Source of the DNA: an uncultured Mycoplasmatota bacterium
GTDB taxonomy: Bacteria; Bacillota_I; Bacilli_A; RF39; UBA660
DNA length: 64,000 nt
Assembly: GCA_900552495.1 (NCBI GenBank)
Contig: URZY01000003.1
Span: 121,602 to 185,601 of the forward strand
Direction of reading: 5' to 3'
The position numbers and the translations under genes were made by a program. Positions 26,025 to 33,662 of the stretch are shown here, in pieces (positions within the stretch are counted from its first letter, which is position 1; every line of letters starts with the position of its first letter). The notes below the pieces were generated by a model. It was not told where the DNA came from, searched no databases, and was given only the letters and a program-made list of their open reading frames with translations.

Positions 26025-26459
26025 ATGAAAGAAGAGAAAAATATAAATTTATTGGATGACTTAAACAAAGGATGCTGTATGGGAAGAGATGCAGTTAGTT
26101 ATGTTGTTGAAAAGATTGAAGGTAAAAGTTTTAAGAAAGAAGTTGAAAAATTACTAGAAGAATATGAAGATTTGGAGGAAAAAATCAATAAAGTTTATAC
26201 TAAGTATAGTGACGGTGAACCAAGAGAAACTACAATTATGAATAAAGTAATGACCTGGTATGGGATTAATATTAGAACATTAAAAGATACTAGTGCAACT
26301 AAGTTAGCAGAGATGCTCTTACAAGGTTTAAATATGGGAATAATTGATGGTAAAAAACTTCTAAATCATGAAGATGCTGATAAAAAAGTAATAGGTCTAA
26401 TAAAGGACTATGTAGATATGCAAGAAAAATATGTTGAAAAAATAAAGGAATTCTTATAA
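26025..26459 (+). CDS. Hypothetical helical protein with N-terminal CCMG motif
   Basis: A 144-residue, mostly helical cytoplasmic protein. NLLDDLNKGCCMGRDAVSYVVEKIEGKSFKKEVEKLLEEYEDLEEKINKVYTKY is an amphipathic coiled-coil-like region with adjacent cysteines. It continues with MTWYGINIRTLKDTSATKLAEMLLQGLNMGIIDGKKLLN and a last helix. The shape resembles ferritin-like four-helix stress proteins of clostridia, but no metal ligands were recognised. SD AGGGAGG before ATG 26025. Convergent with the ASCH gene across a shared hairpin. Confidence 0.7.
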   Translation: MKEEKNINLLDDLNKGCCMGRDAVSYVVEKIEGKSFKKEVEKLLEEYEDLEEKINKVYTKYSDGEPRETTIMNKVMTWYGINIRTLKDTSATKLAEMLLQGLNMGIIDGKKLLNHEDADKKVIGLIKDYVDMQEKYVEKIKEFL

Positions 26460-26460
26460 A

Positions 26461-26489
26461 AAGAAATATAATTTTATATTTCTTTTTCT
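26461..26489. terminator. Bidirectional terminator, 26 kb
   Basis: An 11-bp perfect stem AAGAAATATAA with its complement (26461-26471, 26474-26484). A T run follows on the plus strand; it overlaps the ASCH stop. It probably serves the plus-strand gene mainly. Confidence 0.7.
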
Positions 26490-26878
26490 TTGTAATCATA
26501 ATCCCAAAAACTTAATTTACCATTTATTGAAATAGGATTTACTTCTTGAATGTTTTCTAATTTAAAGCCATAACCTTGCCAAGAAGAATCATTTCTTAAA
26601 ACGCCATGGTAAATTAGAGAATCTTTTTCTCTTAAATATTTTTTTAATTTATCATCAACAGCTATGCAGTCTGTGATAGTGGCTTTAGCAATTATTTGAC
26701 CGCATGGATATTCTAAATTTAAATGTTCATAACGTTTCATAGCTTCTTTGTCGATGCCTTTACCAGCATGAATAAGAATATCGCCACGATATTTGGTTCG
26801 CCAAGTACGAAACTCATATTCCTTATAACCTTTAGCAATTAGGGTTGCGAAGGGCTGCTTAATAGTTAGTACTTTCAA
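26474..26878 (-). CDS. ASCH-domain protein
   Basis: A 134-residue ASCH domain: MKVLTIKQPFATLIAKGYKEYEFRTWRTKYRGDILIHAGKG contains the family hallmarks (I-K-Q-P-x-A...I-x-x-G-x-K-x-x-E-x-R, then GDILIHAG). ASCH proteins bind RNA or modified nucleosides; some are amidohydrolases on acetylcytidine. The start is TTG 26878: SD GAGG lies 8 bases upstream, and this yields the canonical MKVLTIKQP N-terminus, whereas GTG 26887 lies inside the SD. A divergent promoter pair with the transglutaminase-like gene lies upstream. Confidence 0.88.
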   Translation of the reverse strand: MKVLTIKQPFATLIAKGYKEYEFRTWRTKYRGDILIHAGKGIDKEAMKRYEHLNLEYPCGQIIAKATITDCIAVDDKLKKYLREKDSLIYHGVLRNDSSWQGYGFKLENIQEVNPISINGKLSFWDYDYKEKEI

Positions 26879-26896
26879 AGTTATCACCTCTTTTTC

Positions 26897-26905
26897 ATTA
26901 TAGCA
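26897..26905 (-). promoter_or_regulatory. TG-extended -10 promoter of the ASCH gene
   Basis: TGCTATAAT on the minus strand, 18 bases before TTG 26878. Confidence 0.6.
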
Positions 26906-26930
26906 AACAATTGAATTTATGAGAAGAATA

Positions 26931-26939
26931 TGTTATAAT
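26931..26939 (+). promoter_or_regulatory. TG-extended -10 promoter of the transglutaminase-like gene
   Basis: TGTTATAAT, 26 bases before ATG 26966, back to back with the ASCH promoter. Confidence 0.6.
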
Positions 26940-26965
26940 AGCCAGTTAACTGAGGGGGATGAAAA

Positions 26966-27571
26966 ATGGTTATTCCAAAGAAGATTATGATTGAGGCGGT
27001 TCAACAGGCAAAGGTTCTTCCCTATGAGGAAGAGCTAGTTAGTAATTTGCGGGAAATAAATTATCAAGGCTTGCCGCTTTCTATTTGTGTCTTAACAAAA
27101 GATATATGTCAGGGAGAATGCTATGTGACATCTATTAATTTGACAAGAGGAATGAATCAATTTCAGCTTGTTCATGGTGATGTTAATTGTATTGAATTAA
27201 ATGATTCCTATCCAAATCACTCTTGGGTTGAAAAAGATGGTTTTGTCTATGATCCGACAGATGGCTTTAAATGGGATAAGAATTTATATTATACCTTGTT
27301 TTCTCCTATTGTAAGAGAAGTATATGATGAAAATACTGTCGCGAATTACCCTTATTATAGTGAAGTTGTTAGTAAAGGTCACATTGAAATTCCGTTAGAA
27401 CAGACTGCTTTAATGATTCAATATATTGAAATGCTGAATGATGAGGAAAAAAGTGTTAATAGTGAACGCTTGCAAGGAGAGATTGATTTTTGGAGAAAAC
27501 AAAATGGGATTAATTATCGCTATTGCGAAGAAACAATGAAAAAATATAAAGAATATATGAAAAGAAATTAA
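26966..27571 (+). CDS. Putative transglutaminase/papain-like Cys-His-Asp protein
   Basis: A 201-residue cytoplasmic protein, family not recognised. Order and spacing of CQGECYVTSINLTRGMNQF (Cys near 49-53), NHSWVEKDG (His 85) and VYDPTDGFKW (Asp about 94-97) match the catalytic Cys, His, Asp of transglutaminase-like cysteine hydrolases, where H-x-W-x-E followed by a Y-D-P-T strand is typical. The C-terminal third is helical (MIQYIEMLNDEEKSVNSERLQGEIDFWRKQNGI). It has SD GAGGGGG, its own promoter, and no signal peptide. The substrate may be a protein or peptide; this is inference. Confidence 0.6.
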   Translation: MVIPKKIMIEAVQQAKVLPYEEELVSNLREINYQGLPLSICVLTKDICQGECYVTSINLTRGMNQFQLVHGDVNCIELNDSYPNHSWVEKDGFVYDPTDGFKWDKNLYYTLFSPIVREVYDENTVANYPYYSEVVSKGHIEIPLEQTALMIQYIEMLNDEEKSVNSERLQGEIDFWRKQNGINYRYCEETMKKYKEYMKRN

Positions 27572-27577
27572 ATGATA

Positions 27578-27586
27578 TGATATAAT
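27578..27586 (+). promoter_or_regulatory. TG-extended -10 promoter of ylmH
   Basis: TGATATAAT, 21 bases before ATG 27608. Confidence 0.6.
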
Positions 27587-27607
27587 CTTCTAGAAGTGAG
27601 GTAAGTT

Positions 27608-28288
27608 ATGTATTTTTGTCAAAAAAACCTAACAAGATTGAGAAATAACCAAGCCACCTTTTTTCTAGATCCAAAAGAATTAGCAGAAGTTTGTTCTAAA
27701 TTAAAAAAGACAGATTATGCTATTTATTATCCTTATAAAGATAGTGAAAAAAATATTCTATACAATAGTAAATTACCAGAGATACTTCTTTATGAAATAA
27801 AACCAAAAGTACCTGTTCGGCATCAAGATATTTTAGGGAGTGTTTATTCAATAGGCATGACTCATGAAATGTTTGGGGATATTTTAATCATTAATGGACA
27901 TTATTATATTTATATTTTAAAACTTGCGAGAAATTATTTTGAAAGTAATTTTTTAACAATTGGGAATAATCCAATTGAACTCATGAATATCGATATCGAT
28001 ACCTTAAAAGACTATGAACGTAATTATGAAACTTTGGAATTAATAGTTTCAAGTAATCGTATTGATACAATTGTTGCGAGTATTTGCCGGATTGGGAGAA
28101 GTAATATAATAGACATGCTAAAGAGAAAAGAAATTATGCTTAATTATGATTTTTTAAAAGATTCGGCTTATAAATTAAAAGAAAATGATATTTTTAGTAT
28201 TAAGAAAATTGGAAAGTTTAAGTATATTGGGATAATTAAAATAACAAAAAGCAATAATTATATAATTAGAATTTTAAAATATATTTAA
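27608..28288 (+). CDS. ylmH: YlmH-like S4-domain RNA-binding protein
   Basis: A 226-residue YlmH homologue. The N-terminal part is followed by the central signature HQDILGSVYSIGMTHEMFGDILIINGHYYIYILK. The C-terminal S4 RNA-binding domain (about 145-210) reads SSNRIDTIVASICRIGRSNIIDMLKRKEIMLNYDFLKDSAYKLKENDIFSIKKIGKFKYIGI. In Bacilli and cocci ylmH lies in the ylm-divIVA cluster and the protein binds stalled ribosome complexes carrying peptidyl-tRNA. Here it stands alone with its own TG-extended promoter and terminator. SD GAGGTAAG. Confidence 0.88.
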   Translation: MYFCQKNLTRLRNNQATFFLDPKELAEVCSKLKKTDYAIYYPYKDSEKNILYNSKLPEILLYEIKPKVPVRHQDILGSVYSIGMTHEMFGDILIINGHYYIYILKLARNYFESNFLTIGNNPIELMNIDIDTLKDYERNYETLELIVSSNRIDTIVASICRIGRSNIIDMLKRKEIMLNYDFLKDSAYKLKENDIFSIKKIGKFKYIGIIKITKSNNYIIRILKYI

Positions 28289-28317
28289 AAGACCCTATCA
28301 TTTTGAAGGGTCTTTTT
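28287..28317. terminator. Bidirectional terminator between ylmH and the DUF4097 gene
   Basis: An 8-bp GC-containing stem AAGACCCT/AGGGTCTT (28289-28296, 28307-28314) with T tracts on both strands. Confidence 0.85.
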
Positions 28318-28333
28318 ATAATTATTAAATAAA

Positions 28334-29164
28334 TTAGTCATCATATGAGTTGACTTCAATATCACCACTTGTTGTTGTGATTAAAAGTTCATGAGAGGAC
28401 TTTCTATTGTTATTAAAGATATCAAGCTTACCACTTGTTGTTTTATGATTTATATAAACATCTATTGTCCTTTTTATTTCGACTGAACCAGAAGTAGTTG
28501 TTATTTTAGAATCTTTTGTTAATGCTAAGGTGTTTATCTCAACATCTCCTGAGAGTGTATTTATATTACAACTTTCTGTTAATTTATTTATTTCAATGTC
28601 ACCACTAGTAGTTGTTAATGTGCCATTAGAAAGTTCATTTAATTCTAGGTCTCCACTCGTTGTTTGAGCAATTAACTCTTGTAATTTGTATATTTCAACA
28701 TCTCCACTAGTTGATTTTATAGTTACATCTAGACTTATTTCGTCTAATAGTTTTATATCCCCTGATATTGTTTTTACATTTAATTTACCAATTAAATTTT
28801 CTGGAACCTCAAGTTCTATTCTAGAATCTTTTGAGGAAAAGAATTGAAAATTGGCATAATTATTTCGATCATTTATTTTTAAAACATCATTACTAATGTC
28901 AATATTAATATTTTGCTTGTTTTGACCATATATTTTATAGCTAATATCTTTACTAAGTGATTTTTTTATATAAATATCAGAAGAAGTAGATTCTATATTA
29001 ATAGTTTTGATATCTTTAGTTATAGTTTCACTATGCAATAATTTGGTAGTATTGTTTATTATTAAGGGTTGTCTTATAAGTAAAGCAACTAATAAGCCAC
29101 TTAATAAAAAGATAACTATAAGTAATAGAATTATTTTTATAATTGCTAGAGTTTTATTAGTCAT
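28334..29164 (-). CDS. DUF4097 membrane-anchored beta-repeat protein
   Basis: A 276-residue protein. An N-terminal membrane helix (IIKIILLLIVIFLLSGLLVALLI) leads to an extracytoplasmic right-handed beta-solenoid of DUF4097 type. At least seven turns carry T-S-G-D-I/V/L-E (KSTSGDVEIYKL, TTSGDLELNEL, TTSGDIEINKL, TLSGDVEINTL, TTSGSVEIKRT, TTSGKLDIFNN, TTSGDIEVNSY). The repeats are also visible in the DNA. DUF4097 proteins often accompany PspC or XRE/PadR regulators. The gene overlaps the membrane XRE regulator by 8 bases, so the two act as one unit; its role may be envelope sensing. Confidence 0.85.
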   Translation of the reverse strand: MTNKTLAIIKIILLLIVIFLLSGLLVALLIRQPLIINNTTKLLHSETITKDIKTINIESTSSDIYIKKSLSKDISYKIYGQNKQNINIDISNDVLKINDRNNYANFQFFSSKDSRIELEVPENLIGKLNVKTISGDIKLLDEISLDVTIKSTSGDVEIYKLQELIAQTTSGDLELNELSNGTLTTTSGDIEINKLTESCNINTLSGDVEINTLALTKDSKITTTSGSVEIKRTIDVYINHKTTSGKLDIFNNNRKSSHELLITTTSGDIEVNSYDD

Positions 29165-29783
29165 TATTATCCCTCATTCCATAAATTAGTTTTATTACTG
29201 ATTCAATAGCGGCATCGATAAGCCAAATTATCCAAGTGATATGCCAAGCCATTGTTAGAAAGCTGATTACTAAATATATTATTAAAGTGATTAGCTCGAC
29301 TAACTCACAGATTGATTTTACTTGTTTATCTTTAGATGATATACTCTCTTCTAAATTATTTTTTGAAATGACTTCGTCTTTCTTAAAGGCAATTCCTTGG
29401 TATACTAAAATACAAGTAGCAGTGCCACATAACATAAGAAAACCACAAACTCCTATTATTTCGTTATAACCTAATTCTTCAAATAGTATTATTGTAATAA
29501 CACTTAAAAAATAGAGAAAAATACTTACGGTAATACTTATGGCTCTCTTTTTTGACTGTTTTTCTTTGGGGTGCTGAATTGATATATCCCCTTCACTTAA
29601 CAAACTTTCTGTTGAAATATTATACAATTTGCAAATAGGAATTATTTTATCAAAGTCTGGTTTTGAGTCTCCAGTTTCCCACTTTGATACAGTTTGCCTA
29701 GTCACGTTTAATCTATCAGCAACTTCTTCTTGTGATAAGCCTTTACTTTTTCTTAAATTATATAGTTTTTCTCCTAAACTCAT
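29157..29783 (-). CDS. Membrane-anchored XRE-family regulator
   Basis: A 208-residue protein. The XRE HTH (1-60) is MSLGEKLYNLRKSKGLSQEEVADRLNVTRQTVSKWETGDSKPDFDKIIPICKLYNIS. It is followed by two pairs of membrane helices (AISITVSIFLYFLSVITIILF, IIGVCGFLMLCGTATCILVY; LVELITLIIYLVISFLTMAWHITWIIWLIDAAI). ATG 29783 has SD AGAGGTGA and begins right at the HTH; a longer frame to 29858 has no SD and runs through the promoter. Coupled to DUF4097, it may transmit an envelope signal directly to DNA. One-component membrane regulators of this build are common but poorly studied. Confidence 0.88.
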   Translation of the reverse strand: MSLGEKLYNLRKSKGLSQEEVADRLNVTRQTVSKWETGDSKPDFDKIIPICKLYNISTESLLSEGDISIQHPKEKQSKKRAISITVSIFLYFLSVITIILFEELGYNEIIGVCGFLMLCGTATCILVYQGIAFKKDEVISKNNLEESISSKDKQVKSICELVELITLIIYLVISFLTMAWHITWIIWLIDAAIESVIKLIYGMRDNND

Positions 29784-29802
29784 TTTCTCACCTCTTTTGT
29801 TA

Positions 29803-29811
29803 AGTATACCA
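29803..29811 (-). promoter_or_regulatory. TG-extended -10 promoter of the XRE-DUF4097 unit
   Basis: TGGTATACT on the minus strand, about 20 bases before ATG 29783. Confidence 0.5.
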
Positions 29812-29870
29812 TTATTTGTTGGTTGCTTTCTAGCAATTACTGTTGGAAAGTTAAGCAACTAATCTTAACA

Positions 29871-31088
29871 TTATTCATACATTACATTTATATCAACGTT
29901 CCCATTGATTCCATCAACGCGACCATTCGAGCATAACTGCCAGAATTTGTAATCGCCTTGATAAGTTGTTTGACTAGTATAATGGGCAAGCCAAGTTGGA
30001 TACTTAGTTTCAAACCAAACTGTTTCTAAGTAATTTTTACTGCTATATAACATTCCTTTATAACCTGCTTTTTCAATTGTCTTTAGATAAGTATTGGCCA
30101 TTTCGGTTAGATTATAAAAACTCAAATTAAATTCTTGATAAAATGACCAGTTTTCCCAATCGAAGACAACTGGTAACTCTAGTTTATAATCTTTTATTTG
30201 CTTTAGAACCCATTCGGCTTCTACTTTAGCAGCTAAATTACTATTAGCATAAGAGTAAAAATAAACGCCAACAGGTATACCTACTTCTTTAAACCCTTTA
30301 ATATTTCTTTCAAACTTATTATCAACAAAGTATTCACCACCAATTCCTCGTTGACTTCCAACACGGATAAAAACAAATTCAACTCCCGCATCTTTTACTT
30401 TTTGAAAATCAATATCACCTTGCCAATGAGAAACATCTAGTCCAATTTTTGTTTTTTCTGATTTATATTTAGAAACTATATCTGAAAAAGCTTGAGTTGG
30501 TGTAGAAGTTGGTTTACTAGAACCAGTATTTGGTGTTTTTTCTTTAACAATTAAGTTAAAATTATTGGTTGAAGTGTTACCACTAGAGTCTGTCCCTTTA
30601 AAAACTAGCGAATAGGTTCCTGGAATATTGACATCATAAGTGCCAATTATTTCACACGTTGGTTGATTATCATAGTTGTCACCACAAAAAAGTTCTGTTT
30701 CAATATTTCCTGTATAACCTTTTGTTACAGTTAAACTTGATGAAGAATAAATAAGTGGTGGTGTTTTATCAACAATATTAATAGTAAATGTATATGGTAC
30801 TTTTATATTATCATCATTGATATATTGAAAGGATATCTCCTTTTCACCTACTTTAGTAGTATCAATCTTCTTATCTGTTATTAAATTACCATTAATAGAT
30901 TCAATAAAATTTGATAAATGAACATCTTCAAAAACAGATACTTCTAAATTATCATGTAGTTGAACAATTATTTCAGCATGGGCAATACGCCAAATATTGT
31001 ATAACTTAGATAGTAGTAAAATAACTAATATGGTTACTATAGTGATAGATATAACAATTATTATTTTTTTCTTTGTTTTTATACGCAT
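29871..31088 (-). CDS. GH25 lysozyme with membrane anchor and Ig-like domain
   Basis: A 405-residue surface muramidase. Membrane anchor at residues 9-28 (IIIVISITIVTILVILLLSKLY). A first beta domain (40-108) is followed by a DUF5011/Ig-like domain (IVDKTPPLIYSSSSLTVTKGYTGNIETELFCGDNYDNQPTCEIIGTYDVNIPGTYSLVFKGTDSSGNTS) and a Ser/Thr/Pro linker. The C-terminal GH25 catalytic domain (about 215-405) has GLDVSHWQGDIDF, IRVGSQRGIGG and acid residues in VVFDWENW. It cleaves MurNAc-GlcNAc bonds for wall remodelling. The hairpin just upstream partly covers its leader. Confidence 0.9.
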   Translation of the reverse strand: MRIKTKKKIIIVISITIVTILVILLLSKLYNIWRIAHAEIIVQLHDNLEVSVFEDVHLSNFIESINGNLITDKKIDTTKVGEKEISFQYINDDNIKVPYTFTINIVDKTPPLIYSSSSLTVTKGYTGNIETELFCGDNYDNQPTCEIIGTYDVNIPGTYSLVFKGTDSSGNTSTNNFNLIVKEKTPNTGSSKPTSTPTQAFSDIVSKYKSEKTKIGLDVSHWQGDIDFQKVKDAGVEFVFIRVGSQRGIGGEYFVDNKFERNIKGFKEVGIPVGVYFYSYANSNLAAKVEAEWVLKQIKDYKLELPVVFDWENWSFYQEFNLSFYNLTEMANTYLKTIEKAGYKGMLYSSKNYLETVWFETKYPTWLAHYTSQTTYQGDYKFWQLCSNGRVDGINGNVDINVMYE

Positions 31089-31100
31089 ATAGACACCAAA

Positions 31101-31121
31101 GAAGAATAGTAACTATTCTTC
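31101..31121 (-). terminator. Weak hairpin between cadA and the lysozyme gene
   Basis: A 9-bp stem GAAGAATAG with its complement and a 3-base loop. Only a short CTTT follows on the minus strand, so termination is uncertain; it may instead separate or attenuate expression of the lysozyme gene. Confidence 0.4.
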
Positions 31122-31127
31122 CCTTTC

Positions 31128-32951
31128 TTATTTAAATTTTTTCCACATGATTGTTAAAACATTTAAGACTGATAGAAGAGTTACACCAACATCAGCAAAG
31201 ACTGCCATCCAAACAGTGCTTAAGCCTAAAGCACCTAGTATTAAAACAATAATTTTAATAGTTAGCGCAAAAGCAAGAGTTTGAACTATTTTCGTTCTTG
31301 TGTATTTAGCAATTTGTAGAGATGTCTTTAATTTTTTTAAATCATCCTTCATAATGACTATATCGCTTGCTTCTATGGCAGCATCAGATCCTACTTGCCC
31401 CATTGAAACACCAATATCAGCAAGGTGAAGAACTGGAGCATCATTTACACCATCGCCAACAAACATTACCTTACCACTTTCTTGAAATTCTGTCACTTTT
31501 GTAACTTTGTCTTGTGGAAGAAGAGCTGCAAAATATTTTTTTACACCTACTCTAGAAGCTACTCTTTTAACAACCTCCTCAACATCACCTGATAAGATTA
31601 TTAATTGTTTATTGAAGTCAGTGACTAATTTTTTAAGAGATGAAGCAGATTTTTTAATAGCATCAGAAATAACTATATAACCAGCATATTCATTATTTAT
31701 TGCAATATGAATGATTGTTCCTAATTCAGTAATTGGAAGAGTTATAATATTGTGATCTTTTAATAATTTTTCATTTCCTATTAGGACTTTTTGTTCTTCA
31801 ATTCGGCAACTAATTCCTTTACCACTAATTTCTTTATAGTATTTTGCTTCTAACTTTGGTAATTTATTTTTCTTCTTTATAGCCTCAGCAATTGGATGAA
31901 TAGAAAATTCTTCAGCAGAGGCCGCGATTTGAAGAAGTTTTTTACTTTGCATTTCAACAGGATAAATTTTTGTTACTTCAAAAACGCCTTCTGTAATTGT
32001 TCCTGTTTTATCCAAGACAATATAATCAATATCATTTAATGTTTCTAATTCTTTACTTCCCTTTATCAAGATTCCTTCCTTGCTAGCTCTACCAATTCCA
32101 CTAAAATAAGCAAGAGGAACAGAAATTACTAGTGCGCATGGACATGATGTTACTAAAAAAACTAAAGAACGATATAGCCAATCTTTAAAGTCATAACCTA
32201 AAATAGTTGGGATTAGTGTCAAGAGAATAGCTAGAATGACAACAACAGGTGTATAAATACTAGAGAATTTAGTTATAAATTTCTCCGTTTCAGCCTTTTT
32301 AACATTGGATGTCTCTATTAAATTGATAATCTTAGTTGTTGTCGTGTTGCGGTATGTTGCGGTTGCCTTTATACGAAGAACTTTTTCTTTATTAATACAG
32401 CCACTTAAAACCTTATCATTTTTACTCACTTTACGGGGGATTGATTCACCAGTAAGAGAGGAGGTGTTTAAAGAGGAGGTGCCCTCAATAACTATTCCAT
32501 CTAAAGGAATCTTCTCACCAGGTTTTACAACTAAGATGTCCCCTTCAGTGACCTTTTTTATATTTACTGTAACTATTTCATCATTTACTATGATATTAGC
32601 CTTTTCAACACGTAAATCTAGTAAATCTTTTATCGATTTCTTGCTTCTATTAACCGCTAAATCAGCTAGATATTCACCTATTTCAAATAATAGCATGACC
32701 ATAACAGCTTCTTCGAAACTACCGATTGCAAAAGCACAAAGAGTTGCTATTATCATTAAAACATTTTCGTCAAAAAACATTTTCTTTTTTATATGTTTGA
32801 AAGCATTAATATAAATTGAAGCACTAATAATAGCATATGATACGCCTAAAAAGAAAATTTGAGTATTTGCTTCAGGGATAAATATTGATGTTACAAAAAA
32901 AGCAATACTAATAACTATTTTGATTAAATCTTCATTCCATATTTTTTTCAT
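31128..32951 (-). CDS. cadA: Zn/Cd/Pb-type P1B ATPase exporter without HMA domain
   Basis: A 607-residue heavy-metal ATPase. TGES lies at about 167-170, the metal-binding C-P-C at 270-272 (TSCPCALVIS), phosphorylated Asp314 in DKTGT, and the hinge GDGVNDAPVL. The Cys-Pro-Cys together with an ArsR-family zinc-type repressor points to Zn/Cd efflux rather than copper. The protein begins directly at the first membrane helices with no N-terminal HMA metal-binding domain, so it is shorter than classical CadA (about 700). The ATG overlaps the repressor stop by one base, giving an autoregulated operon. Confidence 0.93.
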   Translation of the reverse strand: MKKIWNEDLIKIVISIAFFVTSIFIPEANTQIFFLGVSYAIISASIYINAFKHIKKKMFFDENVLMIIATLCAFAIGSFEEAVMVMLLFEIGEYLADLAVNRSKKSIKDLLDLRVEKANIIVNDEIVTVNIKKVTEGDILVVKPGEKIPLDGIVIEGTSSLNTSSLTGESIPRKVSKNDKVLSGCINKEKVLRIKATATYRNTTTTKIINLIETSNVKKAETEKFITKFSSIYTPVVVILAILLTLIPTILGYDFKDWLYRSLVFLVTSCPCALVISVPLAYFSGIGRASKEGILIKGSKELETLNDIDYIVLDKTGTITEGVFEVTKIYPVEMQSKKLLQIAASAEEFSIHPIAEAIKKKNKLPKLEAKYYKEISGKGISCRIEEQKVLIGNEKLLKDHNIITLPITELGTIIHIAINNEYAGYIVISDAIKKSASSLKKLVTDFNKQLIILSGDVEEVVKRVASRVGVKKYFAALLPQDKVTKVTEFQESGKVMFVGDGVNDAPVLHLADIGVSMGQVGSDAAIEASDIVIMKDDLKKLKTSLQIAKYTRTKIVQTLAFALTIKIIVLILGALGLSTVWMAVFADVGVTLLSVLNVLTIMWKKFK

Positions 32952-33247
32952 TAGATAACCTCCGCTATATGTTCTAAGCCATATTTCAATATTATTTTTA
33001 TATGATCATCGCTGATACTATATATAATATTTTTCCCCTCTTTTGTCGTTTTAACTAGATTTGAGGCCCGCAAATTTTTTAGTTGATGTGAAACTGCCGA
33101 TTGTGAAATATCAAGTACCTCACTAATTTCATTTACACACATTGGTTTATTAAGCAATACATCTAAAATTCTTAGACGTGTTTGATCTGCAAATATTTTA
33201 TAAAATTCGCTTAAGCCAGAAAGTAATTCTTTACTGTGTATTTTCAT
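32951..33247 (-). CDS. ArsR/SmtB-family metal-sensing repressor (CzrA-like)
   Basis: 98 residues, winged helix. NEISEVLDISQSAVSHQLKNLRASNLVKTTKEGKNIIYSI is the recognition region. The last helix SDDHIKIILKYGLEHIAEVI carries D-x-H and H-x-x-E, the alpha5 metal site of Zn(II) sensors such as CzrA/SmtB. A CxC (CadC-type) site is absent. Metal binding should release the repressor from the operator at 33264-33283. ATG 33247 follows SD AAAGGAG at 8 bases; the more upstream ATG lacks an SD and sits in the operator. Confidence 0.92.
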   Translation of the reverse strand: MKIHSKELLSGLSEFYKIFADQTRLRILDVLLNKPMCVNEISEVLDISQSAVSHQLKNLRASNLVKTTKEGKNIIYSISDDHIKIILKYGLEHIAEVI

Positions 33248-33263
33248 AATTACACTCCTTTTC

Positions 33264-33316
33264 ATATGAATATATGTTCATATATTCATATTATTATAAT
33301 TCGTAAAATATGTCAA
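33264..33316 (-). promoter_or_regulatory. Metal-responsive promoter/operator of the repressor-cadA operon
   Basis: On the minus strand TTGACA (33311-33316), a 17-base spacer and TAATAT (33288-33293) form a good promoter. Just downstream lies a perfect inverted repeat ATATGAA-6-TTCATAT (33264-33283), the A/T-rich TGAA...TTCA layout of SmtB/CzrA operators; another TTCATAT follows at 33285-33291. Binding would cover the transcription start. Confidence 0.8.
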
Positions 33317-33390
33317 TTACTTTCTACTTCTTTTCTATTATGAATTTAATTATATCAAAAGTTATTTAAGGTTTTCAATATTTTCCAATT

Positions 33391-33412
33391 AAAAAAGTAC
33401 CGCTTGGTACTT
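33391..33412 (-). terminator. Terminator of the FemAB-TSCPD unit
   Basis: Stem AAGTACC/GGTACTT (33395-33401, 33406-33412) plus a T6 run on the minus strand, overlapping the stop at 33411. Confidence 0.85.
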
Positions 33413-33662
33413 AGGTGTTAACTTTAATTTCTTCTAAAGCCTTGGCCAATTGATCTCCACAAGAAGTTTTTTTAAAACCACAGGTAATACCTGACAATTT
33501 TTCAACCACGGTGTCAATGTTCTGGCCTTCTACAAGCGCTGAAATAGCCTTTAAATTGCCATTGCAACCACCGGTATACTCAACATTATAGATTTTATGA
33601 TCCTTAATATCAAATTCAATCTTAGTTGAACAGGTTCCTTTTGTTTTATAAGTGTAATGCAT
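33411..33662 (-). CDS. TSCPD-domain protein (TIGR03905 type)
   Basis: An 83-residue small Cys protein. MHYTYKTKGTCSTKIEFDIKDHKIYNVEYTGGCNGNLKAISALVEG and the terminal signature TSCGDQLAKALEEI are diagnostic of the TSCPD family, the stand-alone version of a domain found at the C-terminus of adenosylcobalamin-dependent ribonucleotide reductases and in a family of single-domain proteins. The four Cys may bind metal; function is unknown. It overlaps the end of the FemAB gene by 17 bases and shares its transcript. Confidence 0.9.
   Translation of the reverse strand: MHYTYKTKGTCSTKIEFDIKDHKIYNVEYTGGCNGNLKAISALVEGQNIDTVVEKLSGITCGFKKTSCGDQLAKALEEIKVNT

Noticed and set aside
28334..29164. CRISPR-like periodic DNA in the DUF4097 gene
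   Set aside because: The period comes from coding of T-S-G-D-I-E turns in an open frame; spacing and sequence vary and there are no cas genes.
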